A stretch of DNA of 64,000 nt from Dyadobacter chenhuakuii (GCF_023821985.2 NZ_CP098805.1:4030001-4094000), one strand, 5' to 3'. Shown: positions 16,538 to 26,151, counted from the first letter of the stretch. Numbers and translations: made by a program. Notes: a model not told the origin generated them from the letters alone.

Positions 16538-18007
16538 TTACTTACTCAGCGTTTTGATCAGCGTGCCTTTCGTTACTTTATCTGAAAGCGACATGCCGTT
16601 GATGATCGCGAGGTCGTCCATTTGCTTGTCTTGCTGATTGAAATCTCTTAGTGCATCCTTTAAAGAACCATCGCGTTGCACGGTTTTGATCCTGATGCGG
16701 TCTGGCTGACGGTTCAGAATACTTCCGTCCGTAACAGATTTAAAGCCACCCGCAACCGACTTGAACTGCCCCATGCTTCCCGCGAAGTTCGCAGCTTGCG
16801 ATACGCCGTGAATAGCATAAATATTACCGCCATACTGGATCAGCCACGTTGCCACCTGTATGGAATTTGCCGTAGGTGCTGCCTGCTGACCACTTTGCGT
16901 CTGAGCTGCTTGTGTTGCAATCATGACAAGCGCAGGATTACCATTAATGGTCGTTTTTTCATTTTCAGTAACCTGCAACCCATAATTTTTGATCACCGCT
17001 GCACTGGCTTCTTCCAGCGATTTTCCGGGAGCGAGCATAAACAGCATCATTGATTTGCCATCTTTGGCAGCCATCTGGAACTGTGCAGGTGAATTTTCGT
17101 ATTGCCAGCCACTTGGAACCGGTAACTGGAACTTCAATTCAGGATGGTAAAACATATTGTTTTCTACAAATCCCTGCTTTGGGTCCGTTCCGTAAATGAT
17201 GCCCTCGATTTTGCGCAGATACGCATCGCGGTTCACATTATACTTCGCCGGATGCTCTTTCTGGTATTCTGTCGCCAGCTTTTCCACTTTCGATTGTCTG
17301 CCGCCCGGATCCGGGTGGGTCGATTGGAAGGTTGGGATCGTTTGTCCGCTCTTCTCGCTGATTTTTTTCAATGTGCCAAAGAAATCGGCCATCTGGTGTG
17401 CATCGTAACCAATCTTGCTGGAATATTCAACGCCAATTTTGTCCGACTCCGACTCGTGCTCCCGGCTGTAACTCAGGAGCAATAAGCCCAACGCCTGCTG
17501 CGTCTGATCTGCAAGCCCGCGAACGGTTTCTGAAAGCACCATTCCGGCCATTAATCCTACCTGACCAAAGATCTGCGACGTTTGCTGGCGAGCGGAATGT
17601 CGTGCGGTAATGTGCCCGATTTCGTGACCCAAAACACCTGCAAACTCGGCCTCATTATTGAAATGTGCCATGATACCCCTAGTAAAGTATACGTAACCGC
17701 CAGGCACAGCAAATGCATTCACAACCGGCGAGTCCACGATGAAGAATTGGTACGGCAAATCGGGGCGGTGAGAGATATTAGCCATTGCTTTTCCCTTCTC
17801 ATTGATAAAGGATTGCAGGTTCTTATCGTCATAAATGCCCATTGTAGCCACGATCGACGGGTGGGATTCGGCGCCAAGCGCTATTTCCTTTTCCTTCGAC
17901 ATAAAGATGATTTCCTTTTTGCCGGTAACCGGATTTTTGGAACAGCCCGACAGGAAACCTGCACCTATGAGGCACACAAGAATGTGAAATTGAAATTTCA
18001 TTTTCAT
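16538..18007 (-). CDS. M48-family zinc metalloprotease, lipoprotein (BepA/LoiP-like)
   Basis: A 489-residue protein with lipobox LSGC (Cys22), so it is attached to a membrane facing the periplasm. The zinc motif HEIGH is His128-Glu129-His132, and Glu185 in EHESESD is the third ligand. It is similar in length to E. coli BepA, but after the protease domain it has a beta-rich region (from about 290) with LKFQLPVPSGWQYEN rather than obvious TPR helices. Probable role: quality control of outer-membrane proteins. Transcribed alone. Confidence 0.9.
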   Translation of the reverse strand: MKMKFQFHILVCLIGAGFLSGCSKNPVTGKKEIIFMSKEKEIALGAESHPSIVATMGIYDDKNLQSFINEKGKAMANISHRPDLPYQFFIVDSPVVNAFAVPGGYVYFTRGIMAHFNNEAEFAGVLGHEIGHITARHSARQQTSQIFGQVGLMAGMVLSETVRGLADQTQQALGLLLLSYSREHESESDKIGVEYSSKIGYDAHQMADFFGTLKKISEKSGQTIPTFQSTHPDPGGRQSKVEKLATEYQKEHPAKYNVNRDAYLRKIEGIIYGTDPKQGFVENNMFYHPELKFQLPVPSGWQYENSPAQFQMAAKDGKSMMLFMLAPGKSLEEASAAVIKNYGLQVTENEKTTINGNPALVMIATQAAQTQSGQQAAPTANSIQVATWLIQYGGNIYAIHGVSQAANFAGSMGQFKSVAGGFKSVTDGSILNRQPDRIRIKTVQRDGSLKDALRDFNQQDKQMDDLAIINGMSLSDKVTKGTLIKTLSK

Positions 18008-18232
18008 ACAAATTAAAAAAGAAGCTTTACGAGAGAGTTATTCAAAAATTAACGTCTGTGGAATATTCGAAAGAATCATGCCAATGTTTTACGGCAAAAA
18101 AACCGGATGCAGTGCAAACTAAATATATTTTATATTAACTGTGCTAATTATCTAAATTACGCCAAATTGGTACAAAATTTTCATTGAGGCAGACGCCGGT
18201 TCAGCAAGGACAACTGAAATTACATTTACACT

Positions 18233-19051
18233 ATGCATCCGAAAAAAAGTACTTTCAGCCTGTTGCCTGCGTGGTTGGTGCGATTTGACTTTATGGGTAT
18301 TTTCGAGCAGGATCCTTTCGGCAACTATCTGATTTTCAAGCGTATCATTATCTTCATCATCGGATGGTTTACCTATTACAGATATACGGCTGTCAATAAA
18401 ATAGAAATAACCGGCAGCGACCAGCTTATCGAACTTCCGGATAACGGGGTGCTTTTCCTATCCAACCACCAAACTTACTTTGCAGACGTAATTGCTTTTT
18501 ACCATATTTTTTGTGCAACCAAGTGGGGCTACAAAGACACCATTTCACCTCCGTTCTACTTGTTTTCTCCCCGTGCAAGATGCTATTACGTAGCCGCTTC
18601 AGAGACCATGAAAGAAGGGATTTTACCCAAATTATTCAGCATAGGCGGCGCAATCACCATTGAACGTTCCTGGCGTGCCAATGGTGAGAATGTAAAAAGG
18701 CAGCTGGATAATGATGCTCAGGATAAGATCGGAATGGGACTGAAGCACGGCTGGGTCGTGAGTTTTCCGCAGGGAACCACGAAGCCTTATGCACCTGTTC
18801 GAAAAGGAACGGCACATTTGATCAAAGACCACCAACCCATTGTAATTCCCGTTGTTATCAATGGTTTCAGAAGGGCTTTTGATAAAAAAGGTCTACGGTT
18901 TAAGAAAAGAAACACGAAGCTAACCGTACATTTCAAAGCACCGATGCACTTTTTGCCCGATGAATCGCTTGAAAGCATGATTGAGCGTGTCACGAAAGCC
19001 ATCGAGCAGGAAGCGCCAAAGGAGGGACCGACAGCAATTCCCGCAGCCTGA
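18233..19051 (+). CDS. PlsC-like 1-acyl-glycerol-3-phosphate acyltransferase family protein
   Basis: A 272-residue membrane-associated acyltransferase. The acyltransferase blocks are recognisable but altered: block I is NHQTYFAD (His-X5-Asp instead of His-X4-Asp) and block III is FPQGTTKP instead of FPEGT. The rest (GAITIERSW, then PIVIPVVINGFRRAF) follows the family. I recall the same variant motifs in other Bacteroidota homologs, so it probably marks a subfamily, possibly with another acceptor lipid. The next gene starts 54 bp later on the same strand. Confidence 0.8.
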   Translation: MHPKKSTFSLLPAWLVRFDFMGIFEQDPFGNYLIFKRIIIFIIGWFTYYRYTAVNKIEITGSDQLIELPDNGVLFLSNHQTYFADVIAFYHIFCATKWGYKDTISPPFYLFSPRARCYYVAASETMKEGILPKLFSIGGAITIERSWRANGENVKRQLDNDAQDKIGMGLKHGWVVSFPQGTTKPYAPVRKGTAHLIKDHQPIVIPVVINGFRRAFDKKGLRFKKRNTKLTVHFKAPMHFLPDESLESMIERVTKAIEQEAPKEGPTAIPAA

Positions 19052-19105
19052 CATCCGAAAACGAATTCACCACGTAAGTAAAGTTTCCACATTCATATTA
19101 GCTTA

Positions 19106-20020
19106 ATGAAAGGCAAAAAAGTACTGATTACCGGAGGAACAGGCCTGATTGGCAAAAGGCTGACCCAGCTTCTGCTCGCTAAGGGTTACGAAGTAGCGTA
19201 TTTGAGCCGGAAGAAGACTAATATTCCTTCGGTGCAGGTTTATGAATGGGATGTCGACAAAGGTTATATAGAAGAAAACGCGCTTGAAAACACGGATTAC
19301 CTCATCCATCTCGCAGGTGCGGGGGTAGCGGACGAGCGCTGGACAGAGGAGCGAAAAAAAGTGATCATTACCAGCCGCACGGAAACGATTGGATTGATTC
19401 AGAAAAAATTAAAAGAAAAGAACATTCGTCCTACTGCATTCATTTCGGCGTCGGGAAGCAGCTATTATGGCGAAGATACGGGCGACGTCCGAAACACCGA
19501 AAACACGCCTCCCAACAATGATTTCCTCTCACATGTGACCATTGTTTGGGAAAAAGCAGCCGACGACATTGCGGCGTTAGGCATCAGGACTGTAAAACTC
19601 CGGACCGGAATTGTGCTAAGCAACGAAGGCGGCGCGATCCCAAGAATGGCTGCTCCGGCCAAATTAGGCTTCGGTGCGCCATTAGGCTCCGGAAAACAAT
19701 GGGTTTCGTGGATCCATATCGATGACATTTGCCAAATGTATATCGACGCCATGGAAAAAGAATCCTGGGAAGGCGCTTACAATGCAATTGCCAGCCATCC
19801 TGTTACTAATGAGGAGCTTACCAAACAGATCTGCATTGCCTTAGGTAAGCCTCAGTGGCTGCCCAATGTGCCCGCATTTGGCTTGAAGCTCGCTTTCGGT
19901 GAAATGGCAAGTGTTGTGCTGGGAAGCAGTTATCTTGTCAATGAAAGAATTGCAAAGGAAACAGACTTCCAATATCAATACGACGACCTCGGTAAGGCGC
20001 TCAGGGAGATTTTAAAATGA
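19106..20020 (+). CDS. TIGR01777-family NAD-dependent epimerase (SulA/YfcH type)
   Basis: A 304-residue short-chain-dehydrogenase-fold protein with the nucleotide motif GGTGLIGKRL at 8-17, HLAGAGVADERWT, SASGSSYYGE and the C-terminal DUF1731 domain (LPNVPAFGLKLAFGEMA), the exact layout of the TIGR01777/YfcH family. Substrate is unknown. It ends 16 bp before a convergent M61 peptidase gene. Confidence 0.92.
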   Translation: MKGKKVLITGGTGLIGKRLTQLLLAKGYEVAYLSRKKTNIPSVQVYEWDVDKGYIEENALENTDYLIHLAGAGVADERWTEERKKVIITSRTETIGLIQKKLKEKNIRPTAFISASGSSYYGEDTGDVRNTENTPPNNDFLSHVTIVWEKAADDIAALGIRTVKLRTGIVLSNEGGAIPRMAAPAKLGFGAPLGSGKQWVSWIHIDDICQMYIDAMEKESWEGAYNAIASHPVTNEELTKQICIALGKPQWLPNVPAFGLKLAFGEMASVVLGSSYLVNERIAKETDFQYQYDDLGKALREILK

Positions 20021-20036
20021 CATTCGGCAGACGAGA

Positions 20037-21518
20037 TTACTCTTCCTCCTCTTCGAGCTCATCCTGCGTTAACGGCTCTACGGTTTCAAGCCATTTGTCG
20101 CGCTGCAATTTGGCTTTGAAGTTGTCCATAACATTTAACTGAATGTTGCCATTACTGAATGTGGACATTTGTAAACCTACAAAAGCAAGCGCTTCGTTTA
20201 ACCTCGTTTCGAGCGGCGTGCTGGTGAAAATGCAGTCATTCCAATACCATTCAAGCGATTCGCCCGCTACCTCTTCCACTATATCAATGTAATCTTGCAG
20301 GGTATATCCAATAAAAGGTTTACCAAAACGCGTCCACAGCAGCTGCATAACGGTATCAAGCGACTGTTCGTGATTGGTTTTTTTCCTTAAATAAAGATCC
20401 AGGATAAGCGCCGCCAGGGCTCCTTTGTGGTAAACGGATACTTTCCGGTTCGGGATCCCTTTTTCATAGCCGTCCAGCCAAAGGTCAAAAGACGAGTCTG
20501 CCAGTGACTGCGTGGCGTGCGCGCTGCTTTCGAAATGCCTTTTCATGTAAACCTGCAACTCCTTAATGTAAGTTTCTTCCGTAAACACGTCAGCGCGTTT
20601 CAGAAAAAGATCTCCATAGTAAGTGGTGCAGCCTTCTGCTACAAAACAAGTCCTGAAATAGTTTTCTTTGGTAAAATCATAAGGCAGCAATTCCGCCGGG
20701 CGGATGCGTATAATGTTCCAGGCGTGAAACAACTCATGCGAACTCACGCCCAACAGATCCGAATAAAGCCCTTCACCCTCATCATCCGGCCCGAGCACGA
20801 TCATGGTTGAGTTGTGATGCTCCACGCCGTGGTAAAATGCCGTAGGCAGGATAAGGTTCAGGAAATGATAGTCGTTTTCGGGAAACTCACCCATTGTAAT
20901 GATCTGCTCACGGGAAAAGCGACGAAAGTCGCGGACAATTCTCCGCCAGTTTGGCTGCAAGTTCCCATGCATCCAGATGTTGAATTCCACGCCGCGGGCC
21001 TGGTAATGCCGTTTTTGCAAACTTTCGGAAGCCAGCAACGGGCTGTCAACCAATTGATAAAAATCCTTTGCCTTTAAAACATTTCCCTCGGCCGGTAATC
21101 CGCACGCGATCTGGTAACCTTCCGGCAAATCCAGATGAACTGTGTAAGCTTCGCCAATGCGGCCTTCGGTATACATGCAGAAATTGATGAAATTGAGATA
21201 CCACAATTCCTCGTCCACATAACTGCTGCCCGCATTTTGAATGGCTGCATAGAATGTGTAGCGAATCCTGACCTCTTTTTCACCAGCCGTTGCAACCTGC
21301 CAGCGGTCTTTCGTTACTTTATGGATAGGGAGTTTCTGATCGGTGGCTGAAATCGCTTCAATAAATTGAATATTTTTGGCGAAATTCTGTATTTCGTACC
21401 GTCCGGGTCTCCACGCAGGCAACTGAATTTCGATGATATCGGCATCTATTTCAGGAATTGTGTAAATAATGTTGATTAAATGAGACTGCGGGTCAGATAC
21501 GTAAATATTATAATGCAT
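20037..21518 (-). CDS. M61-family peptidase (glycyl aminopeptidase-like), short form
   Basis: A 493-residue protein with the M61 zinc motif HELFHAWN (near residue 250), the downstream glutamate in FVAEGCTTYYGD and the N-terminal beta domain starting MHYNIYVSDPQSH. No signal peptide is seen, so it is probably cytosolic. M61 proteins are usually near 600 residues with a C-terminal PDZ domain; this one lacks the PDZ and ends in an acidic tail (DELEEEEE). Convergent with the epimerase gene. Confidence 0.88.
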   Translation of the reverse strand: MHYNIYVSDPQSHLINIIYTIPEIDADIIEIQLPAWRPGRYEIQNFAKNIQFIEAISATDQKLPIHKVTKDRWQVATAGEKEVRIRYTFYAAIQNAGSSYVDEELWYLNFINFCMYTEGRIGEAYTVHLDLPEGYQIACGLPAEGNVLKAKDFYQLVDSPLLASESLQKRHYQARGVEFNIWMHGNLQPNWRRIVRDFRRFSREQIITMGEFPENDYHFLNLILPTAFYHGVEHHNSTMIVLGPDDEGEGLYSDLLGVSSHELFHAWNIIRIRPAELLPYDFTKENYFRTCFVAEGCTTYYGDLFLKRADVFTEETYIKELQVYMKRHFESSAHATQSLADSSFDLWLDGYEKGIPNRKVSVYHKGALAALILDLYLRKKTNHEQSLDTVMQLLWTRFGKPFIGYTLQDYIDIVEEVAGESLEWYWNDCIFTSTPLETRLNEALAFVGLQMSTFSNGNIQLNVMDNFKAKLQRDKWLETVEPLTQDELEEEEE

Positions 21519-21626
21519 AGATACAGAAAGGTAATTTGAGGAGTGGGTAGCACTAGTTTAGGCGTAAACCAAAATCCAGGATTTCTACGTTACCAGTTAC
21601 AATGTTATAAAATAAACGATTTTAAG

Positions 21627-22283
21627 ATGAAAAGTAAAATCCTCCTCCTATGCGCGGTCCTGATTGGTATTTTAATCAGTCCGGCATTAATGGCTCAAGA
21701 TGATGAATATTACCGACCAGACTCGCTGCGGAAAGACAATGTTGAAGAAGCAGAAAAACCTCCCGTTGAACGAAGGGAACTGGTTGAGAAAAAGCCGTTG
21801 GCTGAATTTAAAGACCGTCCGTTCGTAGACAGGCTAAGATTAGGCGGAAGTTTCGGCCTGAGCCTGGGAACGGTAACCAACATTAACCTCTCTCCCATGG
21901 CGGGTTATGAACTTACAGAAAAGCTGGTTGGCGGCGTCGGGGTTACGGGGATGTATTATAAATCACGTTACTTTGGTTTTAATGAATTCTATTATGGAGG
22001 ACGGGGATTCTTAATGTATTCTATCTTTCCAATGGTCAATGTGATTGCGGAGCTTGAAGGGATGAATGTAGAAGTTGATACTTTCAAAAAATACGATGCG
22101 CGTAAGTGGATTGCTTCGCCAATGTTAGGAGCATCATATTCGCAGCCATTGGGAGCTCGATTCATCAAAGCGGTCCATTTTACAGCCCTTTATAATTTTA
22201 ATTATAACAATCAACTGGATGACTACGGCAATAATATATCGCCTTATGGCAGTCCATTTGTGTTTCGGATCACTTTCCTTTAA
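21627..22283 (+). CDS. Small outer-membrane beta-barrel protein
   Basis: From ATG 21627 the product is 218 residues with a clear signal peptide (ILLLCAVLIGILISPALMAQ) followed by a charged segment (about 20-60) and alternating amphipathic strands (RLRLGGSFGLSLGT, then YELTEKLVGGVGVTGMYY) ending in Phe-Leu, as in 8-stranded outer-membrane barrels. The frame opens at 21543, but that start would bury the signal peptide. Function unknown. A strong terminator follows. Confidence 0.78.
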   Translation: MKSKILLLCAVLIGILISPALMAQDDEYYRPDSLRKDNVEEAEKPPVERRELVEKKPLAEFKDRPFVDRLRLGGSFGLSLGTVTNINLSPMAGYELTEKLVGGVGVTGMYYKSRYFGFNEFYYGGRGFLMYSIFPMVNVIAELEGMNVEVDTFKKYDARKWIASPMLGASYSQPLGARFIKAVHFTALYNFNYNNQLDDYGNNISPYGSPFVFRITFL

Positions 22284-22317
22284 TGATTTAGATTTTTATT
22301 ATATATAATGTATACGG

Positions 22318-22350
22318 AACCACTGTGTCACCGCAGTGGTTTGATTTTTT
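22318..22350 (+). terminator. Rho-independent terminator
   Basis: AACCACTG (22318-22325), an 8-base loop, CAGTGGTT (22334-22341), then TGATTTTTT. It separates the barrel gene from the acetyltransferase gene. Confidence 0.85.
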
Positions 22351-22404
22351 ACCACTAATATGACAGTTTGCTATCAGGCACGCTACATTTAAATAACCTA
22401 TTCT

Positions 22405-23037
22405 ATGGAAAATCCCGTTTTGATTTTTGGTGCCGGCGACTTGGGCGTTCAGGCATTGGATATATTTAAAAGAAATAATGTGCTCGTTTACGGATTGCTG
22501 GACGATCATAAGGAGCTGCACGGCAAGGAATTTGGCGATGTGAGTGTGCTGGGGAATACGGACGACACCGGGTTTCTGAGCATTCTCGGCAGTAAATGCG
22601 AAGCATTTGTAGCCATTGGTGAGCGCTCCGTGCGCGAACGGCTCGTGGAAACGCTAACAGAAGAATACAAAACAATGCCGATCAATGCAATCCACGACAG
22701 CGCATTGATCTCCGAGATGGCCACAATCGGCCATGGTAACCTCATCGGTGCCCGCGTTACGGTTGGTGCAAAGTCAAAAATCGGGCAACATTGCCTGGTG
22801 CAGACGGCTGCGGTGGTGGACACCTGGGTTCAGGTTGGTGATTACGTAACGATCGGTGCAGGCGCTATCATTAATGACCGCGTGAAAATCGGGGATGGCG
22901 TTTTTATCGGTTCGGGAGCAATTATTGTGGCTGGGATAGAGATAGGCAAGAATGCGCGGATCGGTGCAGGCTCGGTTGTGGTTGAAAATGTGCCGGCAAA
23001 AGCCACTTATTTCGGCAATCCGGCACGCAAGATCTAA
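22405..23037 (+). CDS. NeuD/PglD-family sugar O/N-acetyltransferase
   Basis: A 210-residue protein with an N-terminal Rossmann-like sugar-binding part (LIFGAGDLGVQALDIF) and a C-terminal left-handed beta-helix made of hexapeptide repeats (IGHGNLIGARVTVGAKSKIG, then IGAGAIINDRVKIGDG) ending PAKATYFGNPARKI. Members acetylate sialic-acid-type or bacillosamine-type sugars with acetyl-CoA. No other surface-sugar genes are next to it, so the substrate cannot be set. Confidence 0.88.
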   Translation: MENPVLIFGAGDLGVQALDIFKRNNVLVYGLLDDHKELHGKEFGDVSVLGNTDDTGFLSILGSKCEAFVAIGERSVRERLVETLTEEYKTMPINAIHDSALISEMATIGHGNLIGARVTVGAKSKIGQHCLVQTAAVVDTWVQVGDYVTIGAGAIINDRVKIGDGVFIGSGAIIVAGIEIGKNARIGAGSVVVENVPAKATYFGNPARKI

Positions 23038-23082
23038 GGCCAATAAAATGCGGCCATAGTTTTTTTATTAAATCGAATACAT

Positions 23083-23090
23083 TACCTTTG
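23083..23090 (+). promoter_or_regulatory. -7 promoter box of the yceD-rpmF operon
   Basis: TACCTTTG matches TAnnTTTG exactly; TTTT at 23059-23062 stands where the TTTG -33 box is expected (20-bp spacer). Transcription would begin near 23096-23099, which leaves little or no leader for the yceD start. Confidence 0.6.
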
Positions 23091-23110
23091 CAGTCCTTTT
23101 GACAGAAAAA

Positions 23111-23662
23111 GTGAAAGAGCTAAGTAAATACAACATAGACATTTACGGTTTGGAAGACAAACAGTATGCCTATGAAATGGAGTCGGGAGATGCATTTTTC
23201 CAGGAACTTGAACAGGATCTGATCGAGTTTGGCCATTTCAAAACGCATGTTGTGCTCAACAAATCGGCCACTATGATCCAGCTTAATTTTCACACAGTAG
23301 GAAGCGTTACGCTGACTTGTGACAGAAGCCTGGAACCATTTGAAGAGCCCATTGACCAGGATGATCGCATTATTTTAAAGTTTGGCGATCATAACGAGGA
23401 ACTGACGGACGAGATCGAGATCATCAACCGCAATACGACCAGGATCAATGTAGCACGCTACATTTTTGACTTCATCGCATTAGCGCTCCCTGTCAAAAAG
23501 ATCCATCCGGACCTGCGCGGCGAGGAAGAGGAAATTGATCCGTTAGATGAAGCCGAAGGTATTCTGGTCTATTCATCGGAAACCGCGGAAAGTGAAGAAA
23601 CAGAAGAAGAAGAAAAAATAGATCCCCGCTGGGAAGCATTAAAAAAGCTGAAGGGCGAATAA
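23111..23662 (+). CDS. yceD: DUF177 (YceD-like) protein linked to ribosome/rRNA expression
   Basis: About 183 residues with the DUF177 core VTLTCDRSLEPFEEPI and an acidic C-terminal tail (EETEEEEKIDPRWEALKKLK). In many bacteria this gene precedes rpmF, and its product is tied to 23S rRNA accumulation. The frame has a TTG start at 23099, but this falls on the predicted transcription start; the GTG at 23111 gives MKELSKYNI, the way homologs begin, and is preferred. Followed by rpmF after 112 bp that hold a long hairpin. Confidence 0.88.
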   Translation: MKELSKYNIDIYGLEDKQYAYEMESGDAFFQELEQDLIEFGHFKTHVVLNKSATMIQLNFHTVGSVTLTCDRSLEPFEEPIDQDDRIILKFGDHNEELTDEIEIINRNTTRINVARYIFDFIALALPVKKIHPDLRGEEEEIDPLDEAEGILVYSSETAESEETEEEEKIDPRWEALKKLKGE

Positions 23663-23683
23663 CAATACCCCGCATACCAATAC

Positions 23684-23736
23684 CCGTCGGTTGAAACCGC
23701 CGGAAATTTATAATGACCGCCGGTTTCAACCGACGG
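23684..23736. repeat. Long perfect hairpin between yceD and rpmF
   Basis: CCGTCGGTTGAAACCG (23684-23699) pairs fully with CGGTTTCAACCGACGG (23721-23736), a 16-bp GC-rich stem with a 21-base loop and no T-tract. It could stabilise or process the mRNA, set the YceD:L32 ratio, or be a dispersed palindromic repeat. Confidence 0.75.
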
Positions 23737-23774
23737 ATAAAACCAAAAACAAAACATACAGAAAATAAAGCATC

Positions 23775-23969
23775 ATGGCACATCCTAAGCGGAGACATTC
23801 CACAAGCCGTCGCGATTCGCGCAGAGCACATGATTTCCTTACAGGAAAACAATTAGGCACTGATTCTTCGACAGGAGAAATTCACCAATTCCACCGTGCA
23901 CACGTTCACGAAGGCAACTTGGTTTATAGAGGTAAAGTTGTAGTTGAGAACTATTCTAAAACAGTCTAG
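23775..23969 (+). CDS. rpmF: 50S ribosomal protein L32
   Basis: A 64-residue basic protein beginning MAHPKRRHSTSRRDSRRAHD, the hallmark of L32 in Bacteroidota. It lacks the zinc-binding cysteines found in some L32 proteins. The gene order yceD-rpmF-plsX-fabH is the widely conserved one, but here a terminator lies between rpmF and plsX. Confidence 0.96.
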   Translation: MAHPKRRHSTSRRDSRRAHDFLTGKQLGTDSSTGEIHQFHRAHVHEGNLVYRGKVVVENYSKTV

Positions 23970-23989
23970 TTTCAGTCGATGAGTATATC

Positions 23990-24033
23990 AATTTCGCAGC
24001 AGCCGTATAAAAGTTGTTGCGAAATTCTTTTTT
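23990..24033 (+). terminator. Rho-independent terminator between rpmF and plsX
   Basis: AATTTCGCAGCA (23990-24001) pairs with TGTTGCGAAATT (24015-24026) through 12 bp with one G-U pair, followed by CTTTTTT. A TAAATTTA box at 24050-24057 may give plsX its own promoter. Confidence 0.8.
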
Positions 24034-24101
24034 ACTACGGCACATCTGCTAAATTTACACCTTCGATTTCTAACTTATTAGTCTAAAATAACAGCGTGTA
24101 A

Positions 24102-25040
24102 ATGAAAATTGCGGTAGATGCCATGGGGGGAGATTTAGCTCCACAGGCAATTGTTGAAGGGGTTATTCAGGCCGCTTCTGAACTACCATCCGAGGCGCGA
24201 ATCGTTTTAATTGGCCGTGAAAGTGTAATTTGGGACATATTCAACCAGCACAATTTCACTCCTGATAATGTTGACGTCGTTCACGCAGAAGATGTTATTG
24301 AGATGGGGGAACATCCAACAAAAGCCCTTTCTCAAAAACCGAATTCCAGCATCGGGATCGGTTTCAAACTTCTGAAAGAAAAAGAAGTCGACATATTCTG
24401 TAGTGCCGGTAACACGGGGGCTATGCACGTAGGAGCGCTTTTTAGCATTAAGGCGATCGAAGGAATTATAAGACCAGCTATTGCAGGATTTGTGCCACAG
24501 GTTGACGGCAGCTATTCGATTATGCTGGATATTGGCGCTAATGCCGACTGCAAGCCAGAAGTGCTTGCGCAATTTGGAGAGATAGGCTCTATTTTTGCCC
24601 AATATACTTTTCAGATAGACAAGCCAAGAGTAGCCCTGATGAACATTGGGGAGGAAGAACAAAAAGGTTCTCTTACAACTCAGGCCACTTATCCCCTGCT
24701 CAAACAAAACAAACGAATCAATTTTATAGGAAATATTGAGGGTAAAGATCTCTTTACCAATAAAGCCGATGTAATCGTAACGGATGGCTTTACAGGCAAT
24801 GTCTTATTTAAATTGGGCGAATCATTCTATGAAATTTCCAAGCAACGGGGTTTCAGCGATGAATTCGTAGATCAAACAAATTACGAATCCATTGGCGGAA
24901 GCTCGATCATTGGTGTGAATGGCAATGTCATGATCGCTCATGGCATATCATCGCCGATAGCAATAAAAAATATGCTCGGCTGGGCATATAAACAGGTCAA
25001 GTCAAAAGCATATTTGCATATTGCGCAGGCATTGAATTAA
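24102..25040 (+). CDS. plsX: Phosphate acyltransferase PlsX
   Basis: A 312-residue soluble enzyme that converts acyl-ACP and phosphate to acyl-phosphate, the donor for the first acylation of glycerol-3-phosphate. Recognised by the start MKIAVDAMGGDLAPQAIVEG, CSAGNTGAMHVGALFS, and VTDGFTGNVLFKLGES. Normal length. Followed after 88 bp by fabH. Confidence 0.96.
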   Translation: MKIAVDAMGGDLAPQAIVEGVIQAASELPSEARIVLIGRESVIWDIFNQHNFTPDNVDVVHAEDVIEMGEHPTKALSQKPNSSIGIGFKLLKEKEVDIFCSAGNTGAMHVGALFSIKAIEGIIRPAIAGFVPQVDGSYSIMLDIGANADCKPEVLAQFGEIGSIFAQYTFQIDKPRVALMNIGEEEQKGSLTTQATYPLLKQNKRINFIGNIEGKDLFTNKADVIVTDGFTGNVLFKLGESFYEISKQRGFSDEFVDQTNYESIGGSSIIGVNGNVMIAHGISSPIAIKNMLGWAYKQVKSKAYLHIAQALN

Positions 25041-25128
25041 TTTCCATTGCTGACAACCACGAAATGAATAAATTGATTCTGTTCTTTTTTACAAAAACCT
25101 ATTCGGATTTTGAATAGTTAAATTTATC

Positions 25129-26124
25129 ATGACCCATATAAAAGCCTCTATAACAGGAATACAAGGGTATGTACCTGATTATATTTTGACAAATGCCGAA
25201 CTTGAAACCATGGTGGCGACAAATGACGAGTGGATCGTCAGCCGCACCGGCATCAAAGAAAGGCATATCCTCAAAGGCGAAGGTTTAGGAAGTTCTCATA
25301 TGGGTGCCGAAGCTGTAAAAGGATTGCTTGCCAAAACCAACACCCTTCCCAGCGAAATTGACCTCCTGATCTGCGCCACAACAACCCCCGACTTCATTTT
25401 TCCCTGCACTGCCAATCTTATTTGTGATATGGTAGGGATCAAAAACGTCGGAAGCTTTGACATTCAGGCGGCTTGTTCAGGCTTTGTTTATGCACTTACC
25501 CTTGGCTCACAGTTTATTGAGACAGGAAAATATAAAAAGATCATTATCGTAGGCGCAGATAAAATGTCTGCGATCGTAGATTACACCGACCGGAAAACAT
25601 GTATTCTTTTTGGCGATGGCGCAGGCGCTGTTTTGCTTGAACCAGATACAGAAGGAAACGGCATCATTGATTCTATTATCAAATCCGACGGTGCAGGTTA
25701 TCCTTACCTGAACCAAAAAGCAGGAGGAAGCCGCTATCCGCCCACGCACGAAACCGTAGATGCGCGTTTGCATCACGTATATCAGGATGGTGCTCAGGTA
25801 TTTAAGTTTGCTGTGACCAATATGGCTGATATTTCGGCCGAGATCATGGAGAAAAATGGCCTTAGCGGGGATGATGTAGCCTGGCTGGTTCCGCATCAGG
25901 CAAACAGGCGCATTATTGAAGCAACGGCGCACCGCATGGGTGTGGGAATGGATAAAGTAATGGTGAACATCCAGAAATATGGAAATACCACCTCCGCAAC
26001 CATTCCACTATGTCTTTGGGATTATGAATCGCAATTAAAAAAGGGTGATAATCTCGTTCTGGCTGCCTTTGGAGGCGGATTTACGTGGGGCTCCATTTAT
26101 CTGAAGTGGGCCTACGGCGAATAA
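25129..26124 (+). CDS. fabH: 3-oxoacyl-ACP synthase III (KAS III)
   Basis: A 331-residue thiolase-fold enzyme that starts fatty-acid synthesis by condensing acetyl-CoA (or branched acyl-CoA) with malonyl-ACP. The triad is present: Cys in [10 protein letters not shown], His in [11 protein letters not shown] and Asn in [11 protein letters not shown]. The ending [15 protein letters not shown] is typical. Next gene efp is 27 bp away on the same strand. Confidence 0.96.
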   Translation: MTHIKASITGIQGYVPDYILTNAELETMVATNDEWIVSRTGIKERHILKGEGLGSSHMGAEAVKGLLAKTNTLPSEIDLLICATTTPDFIFPCTANLICDMVGIKNVGSFDIQAACSGFVYALTLGSQFIETGKYKKIIIVGADKMSAIVDYTDRKTCILFGDGAGAVLLEPDTEGNGIIDSIIKSDGAGYPYLNQKAGGSRYPPTHETVDARLHHVYQDGAQVFKFAVTNMADISAEIMEKNGLSGDDVAWLVPHQANRRIIEATAHRMGVGMDKVMVNIQKYGNTTSATIPLCLWDYESQLKKGDNLVLAAFGGGFTWGSIYLKWAYGE

Positions 26125-26151
26125 AATATTAATACTAATTTTTGAATTAAA

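Noticed and set aside
24207..24707. 166-codon open frame on the minus strand
   Set aside because: Antisense to plsX, with no ribosome site and no recognisable domain.
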